Part shown: in pieces, positions 53,703 through 62,093 of the stretch
Layout of the letters: the number at the start of each line of letters is the position of its first letter
Numbering within the stretch: the first letter of the stretch is position 1
Source of the DNA: Spongisporangium articulatum
GTDB taxonomy: Bacteria; Actinomycetota; Actinomycetes; Actinomycetales; Kineosporiaceae
Assembly: GCF_044465595.1 (NCBI RefSeq)
Contig: NZ_JBITLV010000001.1
Location: 186,001 to 250,000, forward strand
DNA length: 64,000 nt
Direction: 5' to 3'
The notes under the pieces: model-generated
The model's input: only the letters and a program-made list of their open reading frames with translations
Database searches by the model: none
What the model was told of the DNA's origin: nothing
Program-made: the position numbers and the translations under genes

Positions 53703-54389
53703 ATGCCCTGCGTGACGCCCCTGAGACTGGCCGTCGCCCTCGACGGCTGTCCCGAGGCGGACCTGCCGGCGCTGGTGGAGGCGGCTGAGCGGGCCCGCCT
53801 CGACTTCGTCACGCTTCCCGCGAGCGCGACGGACCTCGGGCTCAGGGCCAAGGTGGGCCTGCTGATCACCCGCGCGGACGACGTCCGCCGACTCGAGCTC
53901 GAACCCGCCCCGGGGGCGGGTGGTCCGGGCACCGAGGTGCGGGCCTGCGTCGTCGGGGACGACCCCGCCGAGGCGGTCGCCGAGGCGGACATCGCCTTCA
54001 CCGTCGTCGCCACGCCGGAGCAGACGCCCCCCGCGGTGTCGGCCCTGCGCGAGCTGCGGGCCGGGTCGCCGCGGCCCACGGAGAAGCTTCTGGTGTTCGC
54101 CGACCTGCGCCTGGGCCTCGGCACCGACCTGCACCTGGGCACCGCCGACGACGGCCTCCCGCTGCTGTCCGGGCCCGCCGCCGGCCTGGCCTCCCGCCTG
54201 CAGGGCTGGCAGCGCACGGGGCTCGACGGTTTCCGCGTCCGGGCCGACGGCCTCGACGAGCTCGAGGTTCTGACCCGCGCGGTCATCCCGGCTCTGCTGG
54301 AGAACGACGCCTTCCGCCGCGGCTACGAGTCCAAGACCCTGCGCGGCGTCCTCGGCCTGCCGCCGGCCCGCGTCGAGGCCACCGCCTGA
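53703..54389 (+). CDS. Short luciferase-like (LLM-fold) monooxygenase homologue under SAM-IV control
   Basis: A 228-aa protein. LRLAVALDGCPEADLPALVEAAERARLDFVTLP resembles the first beta-alpha unit of flavin-dependent luciferase-like monooxygenases, and GPAAGLASRLQGWQRTGLDGFRVR plus a final helix resemble the last barrel units. At two thirds or less of the usual 330-450 aa, internal strands are missing, so activity is uncertain. Start ATG at 53703, just after the riboswitch. LLM proteins are common SAM-regulated genes in organosulfur use; that role is inferred. Confidence 0.65.
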   Translation: MPCVTPLRLAVALDGCPEADLPALVEAAERARLDFVTLPASATDLGLRAKVGLLITRADDVRRLELEPAPGAGGPGTEVRACVVGDDPAEAVAEADIAFTVVATPEQTPPAVSALRELRAGSPRPTEKLLVFADLRLGLGTDLHLGTADDGLPLLSGPAAGLASRLQGWQRTGLDGFRVRADGLDELEVLTRAVIPALLENDAFRRGYESKTLRGVLGLPPARVEATA

Positions 54390-54435
54390 ATCGCGCCCCG
54401 AATCCCACACGAACGTGTCGGATTCCGAGCGCGAT

Positions 54436-55332
54436 CTAGAGGCGTTCGACGTCCACCGCGACGCTGAGCGTGCTGTTGGCCGACTCCGTGAAGATCACGC
54501 CCTTCAGCGGCGGCACGTCCGTGTACTCCCGGCCCCACGCGGTCACCACGTAGGCCGAGTCGACGACCCCGTCGTTGGTCGGGTCCAGGTCGACCCAGCC
54601 GATGCCCGGCACCAGCACCGAGACCCAGGCGTGCGAGGCGTCGGCGCCCTGCAGCTTCGGCTGGCCGGGCGGCGGCGTGGTCTCGACGTACCCGCTGACG
54701 TAGCGCGCGGGCAGGCCGGCCCAGCGGATGGCGGCGACCGCGATGTGCGCGAAGTCCTGGCAGACGCCCTCCCGGCGGGCCAGCACCTCCGACAGTGACG
54801 ACGTCACGGTGGTCACCCCGGAGCGGTACCGGAACCCCGCGTAGATGCCGTGCACCAGCGCGTGCAGCGCCTCCCCGAGGGGCCGGCCGGGGGTGAACCA
54901 CGAGCGGGCGAGGGTGGCCACGGGCTCGATGGCCAAGCGGGGCGACTCCAGCCGGTAGTGCGCGGCCAGCATCGGGGCGTCCGGAACGTCCGCGAACGGC
55001 TCGTACGGCCCGACCTCGTCCCAGCGCACGTCGTCCAGCGTGGCCAGCTCGAACCGTGGCCGGTCGACGACCACGCGGCTCTCGGCGGTCACCACGAGCT
55101 TCCGGTGCGGCGTGTGCACCTCGAAGTACGAGGCGTGGTTGCCGAAGAAATCCGGCTGCCCGTTCGCCACCAGCCCGGCGGGGGCCACCGTCACCTCGGC
55201 GGACAGCGCCTGCTGGCCCGGGGCGTCGCGCGGGGTCAGGTAGGCCCAGCCGTAGGAGGAGGTGACGTCGTCCTCGTACTCGTACGTCGTCACGTGCCGC
55301 ACACGGTAGGTCCGCGCGGTGGTCTCGCTCAT
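54436..55332 (-). CDS. Transglutaminase-like family protein with N-terminal beta domain
   Basis: A 298-aa protein. RTYRVRHVTTYEYEDDVTSSYG is the bacterial transglutaminase N-terminal domain; the catalytic core has LARREGVCQDFAHIAVAAIRWAGLPARYVSGY (Cys), SHAWVSVLVPGIGWVDLDPTND (His, Asp). Likely a peptidase or amidase acting on isopeptide products. Its start overlaps the stop of the ATP-grasp/alpha-E gene (ATGA). This pairing is a known conserved amidoligase neighbourhood (Iyer, Aravind and colleagues). Confidence 0.93.
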   Translation of the reverse strand: MSETTARTYRVRHVTTYEYEDDVTSSYGWAYLTPRDAPGQQALSAEVTVAPAGLVANGQPDFFGNHASYFEVHTPHRKLVVTAESRVVVDRPRFELATLDDVRWDEVGPYEPFADVPDAPMLAAHYRLESPRLAIEPVATLARSWFTPGRPLGEALHALVHGIYAGFRYRSGVTTVTSSLSEVLARREGVCQDFAHIAVAAIRWAGLPARYVSGYVETTPPPGQPKLQGADASHAWVSVLVPGIGWVDLDPTNDGVVDSAYVVTAWGREYTDVPPLKGVIFTESANSTLSVAVDVERL

Positions 55333-57947
55333 CGCGTCTCCCGGCCGTCCACGGCCAGCGGTCGCGGCGGCAGCACGCGGGCGAAGTAGGTGCGCGCGAC
55401 CGCGTAGCCGAGGTCGGACAGGACGCCGGACAGCTCCTCGAGCCGGGCCAGCAGCGCCGTCCGGTCGTCGGCCGCCTCCCCGACGACGACGCCCCCGGCC
55501 ACCAGCGCCCGCGCGGCGTCCAGCTCGGGCAGGTCGCGGGAGCCGGCCAGCCCGGCCTCGAGCCCGGCCAGGTCGGCATCCAGGGCGTCGAGCTGGTGGG
55601 CCAGGCCACGCGGGTTGTCGGGGTCGACCAGCAGCAGGTCGAGCACGGCCTGGGCCCGCGGCCGGCCCGGCACCCGGCGGCGCATCGTGATCACCGACTC
55701 GGCGGCGATCAGCACCGACTCCAGCACCAGTTCCTCGCCGTCCAGCGGTTCGGCGCCCCCCAGCTGCGGGTCCAGCGCGTGCCGCAGCAGCTGCACCAGC
55801 TGCAGCGAGCGCTCGATCCGGCGCCCGGCGTCCATCACGAACCAGCCTCCGTCGCGGACCATGCTCTCCGCGGCCAGCCCCGACAGGGCCAGCAGCCCCT
55901 CCAACACGCGGGAGGTGGCCGGCTGCAGGTACAGCTCGGGTTCCTCGCGCTGGGCCAGTTCGTGCAGCGCCCGCTCCATGCCCGACAGCACCAGGAACGT
56001 GTCCGTGGACAGCAGCTCCCGGACGCCGTACGCGGCCTCGATCGTGTGCCGCACCCCGTGCGCGAGCGACCCGGGCAGGAAGGTGTCGACGGCCAGGCGC
56101 AGCAGCTCGGGGCCCGGTTCCTCGAGGCGCTCGGCCGCACCCTCGCCGAGGAACCCGGGGAAGGTGGTGGTGACGCCGGTCAGCGCCCGCAGCATCCGGG
56201 TCATCGATCCGTGCCCGACGCTGCCCGGGGCGTGCGCGTGGTCGGCGGCCAGGTCGGAGGCGACCCGCAGCAACCGGGCCGCGTCCTCCGCCCGCTCGGC
56301 GTACCGGCCGAGCCAGAACAGGTCCTCGGCGACGCGGGCCGGAACCGCCGCGGTCGCGGCGGCGGCCACCGGGACGTCGTCCAGCACCTCGAGCTCGGGG
56401 GCTCCGGGCTGCTGCACCAGGGGTGCGGGCACGACCGCCAGGTCGGCCAGGTCGACGTCGGAGTCGGCCAGCACCCAGACGTCCTTGGCCGACGCCCCGC
56501 TCTGGTTGGAGATGTCGTAGCTGGCCACCTCGGCGCCCACGCGGCCGAGCCCCCCGTTCATCAGCGTGTACCCGTCGGGCCCGGCCACGGCGAAGGCCCG
56601 CAGCACCAGACGGCGCGGTTCGAGCCCGGCGGCGGTGGCCACCGGGGTGCTGCTCATCTCCAGCCGCTCCTGGGCGGACCAGTTGTGCGGTTCGGCCTCG
56701 ATCCGCGCCCGCAACGCGGCCAGCTGCCGGCTCGACAGCTCCCAGCCGAACCGGTTCGCGCGGCCCACTCCGCGCGCGATCGGCCGGACGACGAGCTCGC
56801 CCAGGTTGGCCAGCACGTGCCGGCGGGACGCGTCGTGGCCGCACCACCAGGTGGGCACGCTGGGCAGTTTCAGCGGTTCGTCGAGCAGGACCTCGGCCAG
56901 CCGGGGCAGGAACGGGACGAGGCCGCCGTTCTCGAGAACGCCCGCGCCGGGCGGGTTCACGATGCTCACGTTGCCCGCCCGAGCGGCCTGCAGCAGCCCC
57001 GGGACGCCGAGCCGCGAGTCGCCGCGCAGCTCCAGCGGGTCGCAGAACCAGCCGTCGACCCTTCTCAGGACGACGTCGACGCGCTCGGGACGGCCGAGCG
57101 AGCGGAACCAGACCTGCTCGTCGCGGACCTGGAGGTCCCGACCCTCGACCAGCGGGAAGCCGAGGAGGCTGGACAGGAAGGCGTGCTCGAACGACGTCTC
57201 GCTCGGCGCCCCCGGGGTCAGGATGACCACCCGCGGCATCTCGCCCGGCCGGGGCGCGACGGCCTGCAACGCCGAGCGCAGGGTGTGGAAGAACGAGCGC
57301 AGCCGGCGGAGTTGGGTGTCCCGGTACAACGCCGGCATCACCCGCGAGACGATCCGCCGGTTCTGCATCGCGTAGCCGGACCCGGACGGCGCCTGGGCCC
57401 GGTCGCCCAGGGCGTACCAGCCCTCGGGGCGGCGCACGAGGTCGGTGGCGGCGAGGATCAGCTGGTGGTCGCCCGGCAGCAGGATGCCGTCGCACTGGCG
57501 CAGGAACCCGCTGTGCCCGTAGACGACCTCGGGCGGCAGCAGGCCCTCGCGGATCAGCCGCCGCTCGCCGTAGACGTCGGCGAGGACCGCGTCGAGCAGG
57601 GCGCCGCGCTGGGCCAGGCCGGCCGCCAGCTCGTCCCACTCGGGGCCCGACACGATCGTGGGCAACGGGTCGAGCCGCCACCCGCCGAACACGGTCTCGT
57701 CGCCCGGCGCGTAGGTGACCCCGTCGTCCTGCAGCAGCCGCCGGACCTGACCGATGCGGGCCTGCAGCCCGGAGGTGCCGAGCAGGTCGACCGCGGCCGC
57801 CAGGTCGCGCCAGCCGCTGCGTACGTCGCCGTCGGGGTCGAGGAGTTCGTCGGCCCCGCGCAGCTCGGGGTGGGCGTAGCGGCGGGTCCGGTACCCCTCG
57901 AGCACGCTCCCGTCGTCGGGGTGCTGCTCCAGCGGTGCGGCGGTCAC
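55329..57947 (-). CDS. Circularly permuted ATP-grasp fused to an alpha-E domain
   Basis: An 872-aa protein. Residues 1-540 are the permuted ATP-grasp type 2 region (DUF404/DUF407): RIGQVRRLLQDDGVTYAP, FLRQCDGILLPGDHQLILAATDLVR, RVVILTPGAPSETSFEHAFLSSLLG, SIVNPPGAGVLENGGLVPFLP. Residues 555-872 are the helical alpha-E domain (ARVAEDLFWLGRYAERAEDAARLL). The two are usually separate neighbouring genes; here they are one chain. Probably ligates amino acids into a peptide-like product, with the transglutaminase as partner. GTG at 57947 (VTAAPLEQH) is taken as start. Confidence 0.92.
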   Translation of the reverse strand: MTAAPLEQHPDDGSVLEGYRTRRYAHPELRGADELLDPDGDVRSGWRDLAAAVDLLGTSGLQARIGQVRRLLQDDGVTYAPGDETVFGGWRLDPLPTIVSGPEWDELAAGLAQRGALLDAVLADVYGERRLIREGLLPPEVVYGHSGFLRQCDGILLPGDHQLILAATDLVRRPEGWYALGDRAQAPSGSGYAMQNRRIVSRVMPALYRDTQLRRLRSFFHTLRSALQAVAPRPGEMPRVVILTPGAPSETSFEHAFLSSLLGFPLVEGRDLQVRDEQVWFRSLGRPERVDVVLRRVDGWFCDPLELRGDSRLGVPGLLQAARAGNVSIVNPPGAGVLENGGLVPFLPRLAEVLLDEPLKLPSVPTWWCGHDASRRHVLANLGELVVRPIARGVGRANRFGWELSSRQLAALRARIEAEPHNWSAQERLEMSSTPVATAAGLEPRRLVLRAFAVAGPDGYTLMNGGLGRVGAEVASYDISNQSGASAKDVWVLADSDVDLADLAVVPAPLVQQPGAPELEVLDDVPVAAAATAAVPARVAEDLFWLGRYAERAEDAARLLRVASDLAADHAHAPGSVGHGSMTRMLRALTGVTTTFPGFLGEGAAERLEEPGPELLRLAVDTFLPGSLAHGVRHTIEAAYGVRELLSTDTFLVLSGMERALHELAQREEPELYLQPATSRVLEGLLALSGLAAESMVRDGGWFVMDAGRRIERSLQLVQLLRHALDPQLGGAEPLDGEELVLESVLIAAESVITMRRRVPGRPRAQAVLDLLLVDPDNPRGLAHQLDALDADLAGLEAGLAGSRDLPELDAARALVAGGVVVGEAADDRTALLARLEELSGVLSDLGYAVARTYFARVLPPRPLAVDGRETR

Positions 57948-58011
57948 CCGGGTGATTGTCCTGGTTGGCGTCCGTGATTGCGAAGGAGGTCCGTCACACC
58001 CGCCCCTCAAT

Positions 58012-58039
58012 CGTGATCATGGACGAGTTCGTGATCACG
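58012..58039. repeat. GATC-rich inverted repeat CGTGATCA...TGATCACG
   Basis: Perfect 8-bp arms (58012-58019, 58032-58039) with a 12-bp interior, overlapping the stop of the hydrolase (58035) and upstream of the ATP-grasp gene, both minus strand. The second arm is part of a self-palindrome GTGATCAC. Could be a terminator stem. Confidence 0.45.
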
Positions 58040-58841
58040 AGGAGAGGAAGGACAGCGTCCGGCGCCAGACCTGGGGGTACGAGAACAGGTCGTTGTGCTG
58101 GGCCCCGTCGACCAGCATGAGCTCCGTGCGCAGGCCGGGGCGCCGCTCGAACTGCGCGGCCAGGTCCCGGGCCATCCAGGTGGGGGTGAGCCGGTCGTCC
58201 GTGCCGCTGACCAGCAGGACGTCGCAGCGCACCCGGGCCGCGCGGCCCACCCCGGCGAACGGCCCGAGCCGGCGCAGGGGCGTGCCCTGCAGGCGGAGCG
58301 GGGACAGCACGTACCCGGACACCCCGCTCATCGGCGACAGCAGCACGAGCCGGCCCGGGGACCGGCGGGTGGCCAGCTCCAGGGCCACCGCGCTGCCCAA
58401 CGACCAGCCCACGACGTCGACGTTCCCCGCGCCCACCAGCGACTCGGCGTGGTCGAAGGCGGCGTGCGCGGCCCGGTAGCAGCCGCCCTCCCCCGGCGTC
58501 CCGGGCGACAACCCGTACCCGACGTAGTCGACGCACACCACCGTCGCCCTGTCGTCGCCGAGCACCCGTCGGACCGGGCCGGTGTCGGCCATCACCATGG
58601 CGTTGCCGTACAGGAACACGGTGGCCCGGTGGCCCGGACCGGGCCGCGTGACCAGGGCGACCTCCTCACCCGAGGCGGCGGTCGCCGTCCGGACCAGCTC
58701 CTCCCCCGGGGCGAGCCCCGGGTCGGTGACCTCGCGGGCCGCGCCCGGGAACACCAGCCCGGTGGTACGCAGGCCTGCGTCGACCAGGGCGTCGAACACT
58801 GCCGGGCCTCCCGGTGGTGGGGGTGGAATGTCGGGGACCAT
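58035..58841 (-). CDS. Alpha/beta-hydrolase
   Basis: A 268-aa hydrolase. ATVFLYGNAMVMADTGPVRRVL gives the oxyanion region, VDVVGWSLGSAVALELA the nucleophile Ser, LLVSGTDDRLTP the Asp and VDGAQHNDLF the His. Resembles the ABHD/esterase-like cytosolic group without a signal peptide. ATG at 58841 (MVPDIPPPPP); a Pro-rich leader follows. Divergent from the response-regulator oxidoreductase, 47 bp apart. Substrate unknown. Confidence 0.85.
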   Translation of the reverse strand: MVPDIPPPPPGGPAVFDALVDAGLRTTGLVFPGAAREVTDPGLAPGEELVRTATAASGEEVALVTRPGPGHRATVFLYGNAMVMADTGPVRRVLGDDRATVVCVDYVGYGLSPGTPGEGGCYRAAHAAFDHAESLVGAGNVDVVGWSLGSAVALELATRRSPGRLVLLSPMSGVSGYVLSPLRLQGTPLRRLGPFAGVGRAARVRCDVLLVSGTDDRLTPTWMARDLAAQFERRPGLRTELMLVDGAQHNDLFSYPQVWRRTLSFLSS

Positions 58842-58888
58842 ACTCGACTTGTCGATCAGAGACGCTGCCGCTATCTCGGAGGCTCCGC

Positions 58889-60547
58889 TTGGGCAAGCCC
58901 ATCCTGCTGACCGTGGACGACGACCCGTCGGTGTCCCGCGCCGTGGCGCGTGACCTGCGGCGCCGCTACGGCGACGACTACCGGGTGGTGCGTGCCGACT
59001 CGGCCGACGCCGCACTGGAGGCACTGCGCGAGGTCCGGCTGCGGGGCGACCGGGTCGCCGTGCTGCTGGCCGACTACCGGATGCCCGGGATGACCGGCAT
59101 CGAGTTCCTGGAGCAGGCGATGGACCTGTTCCCGCAGGCCCGCCGCGCCCTGCTCACCGCCTACGCCGACACGGACGCGGCGATCGAGGCGATCAACCTC
59201 GTCGACGTCGACCACTACCTGCTCAAGCCGTGGGAACCGCCGGAGGAGAAGCTCTACCCGGTGCTCGACAGCCTGATCGAGATGTGGAAGGCCACCGGCG
59301 AGCGGGAGATCACCGAGACCCGGATCATCGGGCACCGCTGGTCACCGCAGTCGTACGAGATCCGCGACTTCCTGGCCCGCAGCGGGGTGCCCTACCGGTG
59401 GTACACCTCCGAGGACGCCGAGGGTCAGGCGCTGCTGAAGGCCGCGGGGCTCGACGAGGACGCCGTGCCGGTCGTGCTGACCGAGTCCGGTGAGCCCCTG
59501 GTGCAGCCGACCATCGCGGATGTCGCCGCCCAGGTGGGCCTCTCGACCGAACCGACGGGCGACTTCTACGACCTCGTGATCGTCGGCGGGGGCCCCGCGG
59601 GGCTGGGCGCGGCGGTGTACGGGGCGTCGGAGGGCCTGCGCACGGTGCTGGTCGAACGGCTGGCCACGGGTGGTCAGGCCGGCCAGAGCTCGCGGATCGA
59701 GAACTATCTCGGGTTCCCGGAGGGGGTCAGCGGCAGCCAGCTGACCGACCGGGCCCGGCGGCAGGCCAGCCGGTTCGGCGCCGAGCTCCTGACCGCCCGC
59801 AAGGTGGTCGGGCTGGAGGCGACCGGCCCGCAACGCAAGGTGCACCTGGACGACGGCACGTGCATCTCCGCGCACGCGGTCCTGCTCTCGACCGGGGTCT
59901 CGTACCGGCACCTCGACGCCGCGGGCGCCGACGACTTCGTCGGCCGGGGCGTCTACTACGGCTCGGCGGCCACCGAGGCCAGCGCCTGCGAGGGCGAGCA
60001 CGTGGTGATCGTCGGCGGGGCCAACTCGGCCGGCCAGGCCGCGGTGTTCTTCTCGCGCTACGCCGCGAAGGTGACGATCGCCGTGCGCGGTCCGAACCTC
60101 GAACGGACCATGAGCCACTACCTGATCCAGCAGATCGAGGCCATCGACAACATCGAGGTGCGCACGTGCACCGAGGTGGCCGAGTGCGCCGGCTCCGACC
60201 ACCTGGACCGGATCGTGCTGCGGCACAACCCGACCGGCGAGACGGAGACGGTCACCTGCGCCCACCTGTTCATCTTCATCGGCGCCGCCCCGCGCACCGA
60301 CTGGCTGCCCGAGGAATTGACCCGGGACGGTTCCGGTTTCGTGAAGACGGGCACCGACCTGCTGGACGCCGGGGCGCGGCCCAAGGGGTGGGAGCCCGAA
60401 CGCGACCCGTGGCCGCTGGAGTCGAGCATCCCCGGGGTGTTCGTGGCCGGCGACGTGCGGGCCACGTCGGTGAAGCGGGTGGCCTCGGCGGTGGGTGAGG
60501 GCGCGATGGCCGTGACCCTGGTGCACCAATACCTGGCCTTGACGTGA
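58889..60547 (+). CDS. Response-regulator/glutaredoxin-like/FAD oxidoreductase fusion
   Basis: A 552-aa three-part protein. A receiver (1-130; acceptor Asp62 in LLADYRMPGMTG, Lys in LLKPWEPP); a glutaredoxin-like domain (143-215; IIGHRWSPQSYEIRDFLARSG, no Cys pair); and a thioredoxin-reductase-type FAD/NAD(P) module (225-552; LVIVGGGPAGLGAA, SSRIENYLGFP, VVIVGGANSAGQAA, GVFVAGDVR). The CxxC redox site of true thioredoxin reductase is replaced by GSAATEA (358-364), so another electron acceptor is needed. TTG at 58889 fits GGAGG 6 bp upstream. The partner kinase follows after 34 bp. Confidence 0.9.
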   Translation: MGKPILLTVDDDPSVSRAVARDLRRRYGDDYRVVRADSADAALEALREVRLRGDRVAVLLADYRMPGMTGIEFLEQAMDLFPQARRALLTAYADTDAAIEAINLVDVDHYLLKPWEPPEEKLYPVLDSLIEMWKATGEREITETRIIGHRWSPQSYEIRDFLARSGVPYRWYTSEDAEGQALLKAAGLDEDAVPVVLTESGEPLVQPTIADVAAQVGLSTEPTGDFYDLVIVGGGPAGLGAAVYGASEGLRTVLVERLATGGQAGQSSRIENYLGFPEGVSGSQLTDRARRQASRFGAELLTARKVVGLEATGPQRKVHLDDGTCISAHAVLLSTGVSYRHLDAAGADDFVGRGVYYGSAATEASACEGEHVVIVGGANSAGQAAVFFSRYAAKVTIAVRGPNLERTMSHYLIQQIEAIDNIEVRTCTEVAECAGSDHLDRIVLRHNPTGETETVTCAHLFIFIGAAPRTDWLPEELTRDGSGFVKTGTDLLDAGARPKGWEPERDPWPLESSIPGVFVAGDVRATSVKRVASAVGEGAMAVTLVHQYLALT

Positions 60548-60581
60548 AGTTGGTCGAGTCGACGGACGAAGTGATGACGCG

Positions 60582-62036
60582 ATGACGGTTATCGAGAACC
60601 AGACGGAACGGAAGCTCACCCCCGACGAGCTGCGCACGCTGTTCCTGTTCGAGGCACTGAACCCCGAGCAGCTGGACTGGCTGGCCGAGCACGGGACGGT
60701 GGAGACGCACGCCGCGGGCTCGCCGGTGTACCGCGAGGGCGAGCCGGCCACGTGCTTCTTCGTGCTGCTCGCGGGCACGCTGAGCATGCACCGGGACGTC
60801 GACGGCACCGACGTCGAGCTCAACCGCAGCGACTACCGGGGGTCGTACTCGGGGGCGACGCGGGCCTGGCTGACGTCGTCCACCGAGGAGACCTACGTCG
60901 GCTCGATGACGGCGGTCACCGAGTGCGACTTCCTGGTGTTCGACGCGCCGGAGATCGGCGACAAGCTGCGCGAGTGGTTCCCGATGGCCATCCACCTGCT
61001 GGAGGGCCTCTACCTCGGGCTGCGCAACTCCGAGTCCCTGGTCGGGCAGCGGCAGCGGCTGACCGCGCTCGGCCGGTTGACGGCGGGTCTCACGCACGAG
61101 CTGAACAACCCGGCCGCCGCGGCCGTCCGCGCCACCGCGACGCTGCGCGAGCGGTGGGCGGGGATGCGCCACAAGCTGGCCGGGCTGGCGTCGGGCAAGC
61201 TCGACCCCGAGGTGTTGATGTGCCTGTCCGGCCTTCAGGAGGAGGCCATCGAGAAGGCCGCCAAGGCGCCGGATCTCACGCCGCTGCAGGCCTCGGACCT
61301 CGAGGACGAGATCACGGACTGGTTCGACGACCGCGGCATCACCAACGGCTGGCAGATGGCGTCGGTCTACGCGGCCGGCAGCCTGGGCGCCGAGTGGCTG
61401 GACGACGTGGCGTCGAAGGTGCCGGAGAGGCACCTGGAGTCGGGCCTGCGCTGGATCGCCTACTCGCTGGAGAGCGAGCAGCTGATGGGCGAGATCGAGG
61501 ACTCGACGACCCGCATCTCGCAGCTGGTCGAGGCGGCCAAGCAGTACTCGCAGCTCGACCGGGCCGAGAACCAGCTCGCCGACCTGCACATCGGGCTGAA
61601 GAGCACGCTGACCATGCTGGGCACGAAGCTGTCGGGCCTCACGCTGGAGAAGGACTTCGACCGCTCGCTGCCCCGGGTGCCGATCTTCGCGGCGGAGCTG
61701 AACCAGGTCTGGACGAACATCATCGACAACGCCGTCCAGGCCATGCACGGCGACGGCACGCTGTCGCTGCGCACCTACCCCGACGGTGAGTACGCCTGCG
61801 TCGAGATCGGCAACACCGGCCCGCAGATCCCACCGGATATCCAGAAGAAGATCTTCGAGCCGTTCTTCACCACGAAACCGGTCGGCGAGGGCACCGGGCT
61901 CGGCCTGGACATCTCCTACCGGATCGTCACCCAGCGGCACCGGGGCGACATCCGGGTGGCCTCGACGCCGGAGAAGACCACGTTCACCGTCTGCCTCCCG
62001 CTGGGCGACGAGCGAGAGCCGGCTCCCGCCGAATAG
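60582..62036 (+). CDS. Soluble histidine kinase with cyclic-nucleotide-binding-like sensor
   Basis: A 484-aa kinase without membrane segments. Residues 18-150 form a cNMP-binding-like sensor (LFLFEALNPEQLDWL, SPVYREGEPATCFFVLLAGTLSM). The H box is RLTAGLTHELNNPAAAA. After a helical stretch the ATPase domain has WTNIIDNAVQAMHGDGTL (N box), EIGNTGPQIPPDIQKKIFEPFFTTK and GEGTGLGLDISYRIV. It lies directly after the receiver-oxidoreductase and is its probable phospho-donor. ATG at 60582. Confidence 0.92.
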   Translation: MTVIENQTERKLTPDELRTLFLFEALNPEQLDWLAEHGTVETHAAGSPVYREGEPATCFFVLLAGTLSMHRDVDGTDVELNRSDYRGSYSGATRAWLTSSTEETYVGSMTAVTECDFLVFDAPEIGDKLREWFPMAIHLLEGLYLGLRNSESLVGQRQRLTALGRLTAGLTHELNNPAAAAVRATATLRERWAGMRHKLAGLASGKLDPEVLMCLSGLQEEAIEKAAKAPDLTPLQASDLEDEITDWFDDRGITNGWQMASVYAAGSLGAEWLDDVASKVPERHLESGLRWIAYSLESEQLMGEIEDSTTRISQLVEAAKQYSQLDRAENQLADLHIGLKSTLTMLGTKLSGLTLEKDFDRSLPRVPIFAAELNQVWTNIIDNAVQAMHGDGTLSLRTYPDGEYACVEIGNTGPQIPPDIQKKIFEPFFTTKPVGEGTGLGLDISYRIVTQRHRGDIRVASTPEKTTFTVCLPLGDEREPAPAE

Positions 62037-62049
62037 TTGACATCAACTA
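62034..62049. promoter_or_regulatory. Palindrome TAGTTGA-CA-TCAACTA, candidate PadR operator
   Basis: A perfect inverted repeat (7-bp arms, 2-bp centre) overlapping the kinase stop codon and lying 45 bp before the padR start. Half-sites share TAGTT with a second palindrome downstream. AT-rich symmetry of this kind suits a PadR dimer. Confidence 0.55.
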
Positions 62050-62050
62050 A

Positions 62051-62078
62051 TTGACCTCGGATAGTTGTTCCTAACTAT
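62051..62078 (+). promoter_or_regulatory. padR promoter with overlapping palindrome
   Basis: TTGACC (62051-62056) as -35 and TAACTA/AACTAT (62072-62078) as -10, about 16 nt apart. An ATAGTT-N6-AACTAT inverted repeat (62061-62066, 62073-62078) covers the -10, as expected for autorepression. GAGGAGG at 62081-62087 is the ribosome-binding site. Confidence 0.55.
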
Positions 62079-62093
62079 TCGAGGAGGTGCGGC

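Noticed and set aside
58889..60547. Call as an ordinary thioredoxin reductase
   Set aside because: The CxxC redox pair is replaced by GSAATEA, so the standard dithiol chemistry is not supported.
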